DNA of 43,750 nt from an uncultured Bacteroidota bacterium (GTDB taxonomy: Bacteria; Bacteroidota; Bacteroidia; Bacteroidales; P3), in NCBI GenBank assembly GCA_902796265.1, contig CADBOG010000118.1, positions 1 to 43,750 on the forward strand, read 5' to 3'. Both the position numbers and the translations under genes were made by a program. Below the pieces are notes generated by a model. The model was not told where the DNA came from and did no database searches. It saw only the letters and a list, made by a program, of their open reading frames with translations. Each line of letters opens with the position of its first letter. Positions within the stretch are counted from its first letter, which is position 1. Of the stretch, positions 42,170 through 43,750 are shown one piece after another.

Positions 42170-42187
42170 TTTTAGAGGTTGCCTAAA
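42170..42187. repeat. 18-bp repeat, copy 2
   Basis: Identical to and in the same orientation as 203-220 (TTTTAGAGGTTGCCTAAA). It lies 229 bp before the start of the rightward secreted-protein gene. Flanking sequences of the two copies do not match. Confidence 0.6.
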
Positions 42188-42415
42188 ATAATGTTTGCCC
42201 TGATGTAGTTTTTGGAGATTATGTTTCGTTATTATAAAAAATAAAGTGTTTTCATGGTGCAAGAGCCACTAGACAGAGCAAAGTAGGTTCGAGCATTTGT
42301 GGTTACTGCTTTCTAGTTTCAAGGGCGAAAACACATAGGAAAACACCTAACAGAAACAATATCTATAACTACTCAATAAATACGAATTAAAATAACAATA
42401 ATAACGAAAACAATT

Positions 42416-43750
42416 ATGAAAAAAATCCTATCAACTGTCCTGTTTGCTGCGATGTTGTTCGCATTGCCTACGATAGGCCACACACAGGATTGGCGCGCCA
42501 CCGTGCCTTATCATTGTGGATTCGATGACCCCGTTGAGAATGGGGCGTGGATTCTGCTCAACGGAGATTCGACTGTAGCCAACAAATGGTACATCGACTC
42601 CGCCGTTGCTCATTGTGCGGCCGGAGTGGCTTCATCGTCGTGCGGCAAATCCCTCTACATCTCCGACATGGAAGGGGTTACCTACAACTACGACAACAGC
42701 ATCGCTTCGCGAGTCATCGCCTACCGCGACTTTGCCTTTGCTCAAGGCACATATGTCGTATCGTTTGACTGGAATGGTGTCGGCGAACAAAACTGCGACA
42801 TGTTGATAGCCGCTCTTGTACCTTCAAGCGACACCACCGTTCTGATTGGCAGCTCCGAACTGCCACGAGGGGTGAGCGCTTGGTCGCTGCCCGATGGTTG
42901 GATAAGCCTCAAGGGCAACGGGAACGGCACAGGGCTTTACAACGCCCCAGGATGGCAGAGAAACGAGAAAGTGGTAGAGATAGGCGCACCCGAGAATCCC
43001 TCTCTGGGTGTGTCGTATTATAAGCTCGTCCTCATCTGGAGCAACGACTATGCCGACGGTTCCAACCCTCCTGCCGCCGTGGACAACATCGACATCCGTC
43101 AAGTTACCTGCATGCCCCCCACAGCTCTTGCCGCTTCACAAGATGTCTACTCAATAACCCTCAACTGGCAGGCAGCTGGCAACGAGAGCCAATGGATTGT
43201 TGTAACTGAACTAGCTGCCGGTACAGAACCTGACAGCAACTCGACTTTCGTGCCCGACACGATAGTGGTTTCGGGTCAGCCAACAGCTACCATATCAGGC
43301 CTCCAACCTAACACTACTTACTCCTTCAGCCTCCGCGCCATCTGTGGCGACGGCGACACCAGTTTCGCCACTTCCATCTCTGCAACTACGGGAGTGACGA
43401 TTCCCTATTTTGAGAATTTCAACAACATGGCAGCCGATTTCCCTGCCGGATGGAGCTACAGGCTCACAGGCGACTCGGCATACGCCACAACACAATATGC
43501 ACCCTATATCTCGAGCAACAGAATGCAGATGAGAGGCTTCGGCTATCTCATACTGCCGAAGGTCGACAACCGCGTAGACACTCTGCAGCTCTCGTTCTCG
43601 CACAGCACTCCCTACGGGTCGAGTTCATCATCTTCTCTTGTGGTAGGCGTGATGGAGAATGGTATCTTCACCCCCGTCGACACCATCGCAGGGGCAGAGT
43701 CATCCACAACGACGAAGAATGTTTACTTTATCAATTATCAGGGTCAGGGA
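42416..43750 (+). CDS. Secreted FN3/jelly-roll protein, 3-prime end outside window
   Basis: The first 445 codons are present and the frame is open to the window edge. The signal peptide (KKILSTVLFAAMLFALPTIGHTQ) is followed by a jelly-roll/choice-of-anchor-like domain (about 25-225, with YHCGFDDPVENGAWILLN and PPAAVDNIDIRQVTC). A fibronectin type III domain comes next (about 229-325, PTALAASQDVYSITLNW, TISGLQPNTTYSFSLRA), then the start of a second jelly-roll (about 330 on, IPYFENFNNMAADFPAGW). This architecture is common in Bacteroidota type IX secretion substrates, and the missing C-terminus probably carries a sorting domain, but that cannot be seen. Its precise role is unknown. Confidence 0.9.
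   Translation, partial: MKKILSTVLFAAMLFALPTIGHTQDWRATVPYHCGFDDPVENGAWILLNGDSTVANKWYIDSAVAHCAAGVASSSCGKSLYISDMEGVTYNYDNSIASRVIAYRDFAFAQGTYVVSFDWNGVGEQNCDMLIAALVPSSDTTVLIGSSELPRGVSAWSLPDGWISLKGNGNGTGLYNAPGWQRNEKVVEIGAPENPSLGVSYYKLVLIWSNDYADGSNPPAAVDNIDIRQVTCMPPTALAASQDVYSITLNWQAAGNESQWIVVTELAAGTEPDSNSTFVPDTIVVSGQPTATISGLQPNTTYSFSLRAICGDGDTSFATSISATTGVTIPYFENFNNMAADFPAGWSYRLTGDSAYATTQYAPYISSNRMQMRGFGYLILPKVDNRVDTLQLSFSHSTPYGSSSSSSLVVGVMENGIFTPVDTIAGAESSTTTKNVYFINYQGQG

Larger units (their letters stand above)
42055..42415. other. Divergent intergenic region, 361 bp
   Basis: It holds the promoter of the leftward kinase-like gene, long T tracts (42099-42107 and 42118-42137), the second copy of the 18-bp repeat, and an AT-rich leader before the rightward gene. 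No rightward promoter of consensus type was found and no gene is visible. Confidence 0.6.

Overview
The window reads as a chromosomal segment of an uncultured-type or gut/oral-type Bacteroidales (phylum Bacteroidota). The evidence is a surface protein with a type IX secretion C-terminal sorting domain, a TonB-receptor-like barrel, lipoproteins and thioredoxin-fold proteins typical of the phylum, weak Shine-Dalgarno usage, and two textbook Bacteroidota promoters (TTTG, 19 bp, TAnnTTTG). I cannot name a genus. No rRNA, tRNA, CRISPR array, prophage or intact insertion sequence was recognised. Coding density is high and most genes are housekeeping or envelope genes.

Layout. 1-369: ambiguous open frames at the left edge, an 18-bp repeat that recurs near the right edge, and a leftward terminator. 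370-4756 (+): TPR lipoprotein, M20 peptidase, ComEC-like channel. 4753-10742 (-): lpdA, an unrecognised 351-aa protein, M23 peptidase, ispH, recF and dciA, probably started by the canonical promoter at 10834-10864. 10926-17964 (+), from the divergent promoter at 10870-10900: outer-membrane protein, thioredoxin-fold protein, L,D-transpeptidase-like protein, tpiA, FtsX-like permease, orphan histidine kinase. 18031-26664 (-): hflX, glycosyltransferase, ParC-like topoisomerase subunit, ClC channel, FKBP isomerase, periplasmic thioredoxin. 27423-30841 (-): MBOAT acyltransferase coupled to an SGNH hydrolase. 31041-36529 (-): a coupled trio (MntP, LytTR regulator, possible phosphodiester glycosidase) downstream of a large T9SS cargo. 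36629-40959 (-): BlaI repressor, BlaR1-like M56 peptidase and outer-membrane barrel in one operon. 41410-42054 (-): cytidylate-kinase-like protein. 42416 to the right edge (+): start of a second large secreted FN3 protein.

The most unusual signal is in the intergenic DNA. Arrays with a 7-bp period (or about 8.5 and 11 bp) sit on or just after the stop codons of several genes (ispH, the histidine kinase, ClC, ParC-like, thioredoxin, the 351-aa protein). In most of them every unit carries a stop triplet on the coding strand, so because 7 is not a multiple of 3 the array places stops in all three frames. Two of the arrays share GGCCTTYGGCC hairpin modules. There is also a 145-bp nested inverted repeat at 27172-27316. 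Among protein systems, the best candidate for something new is the BlaI / M56 peptidase / outer-membrane barrel operon, in which the usual penicillin-binding sensor is replaced by an unrelated, apparently beta-rich domain.
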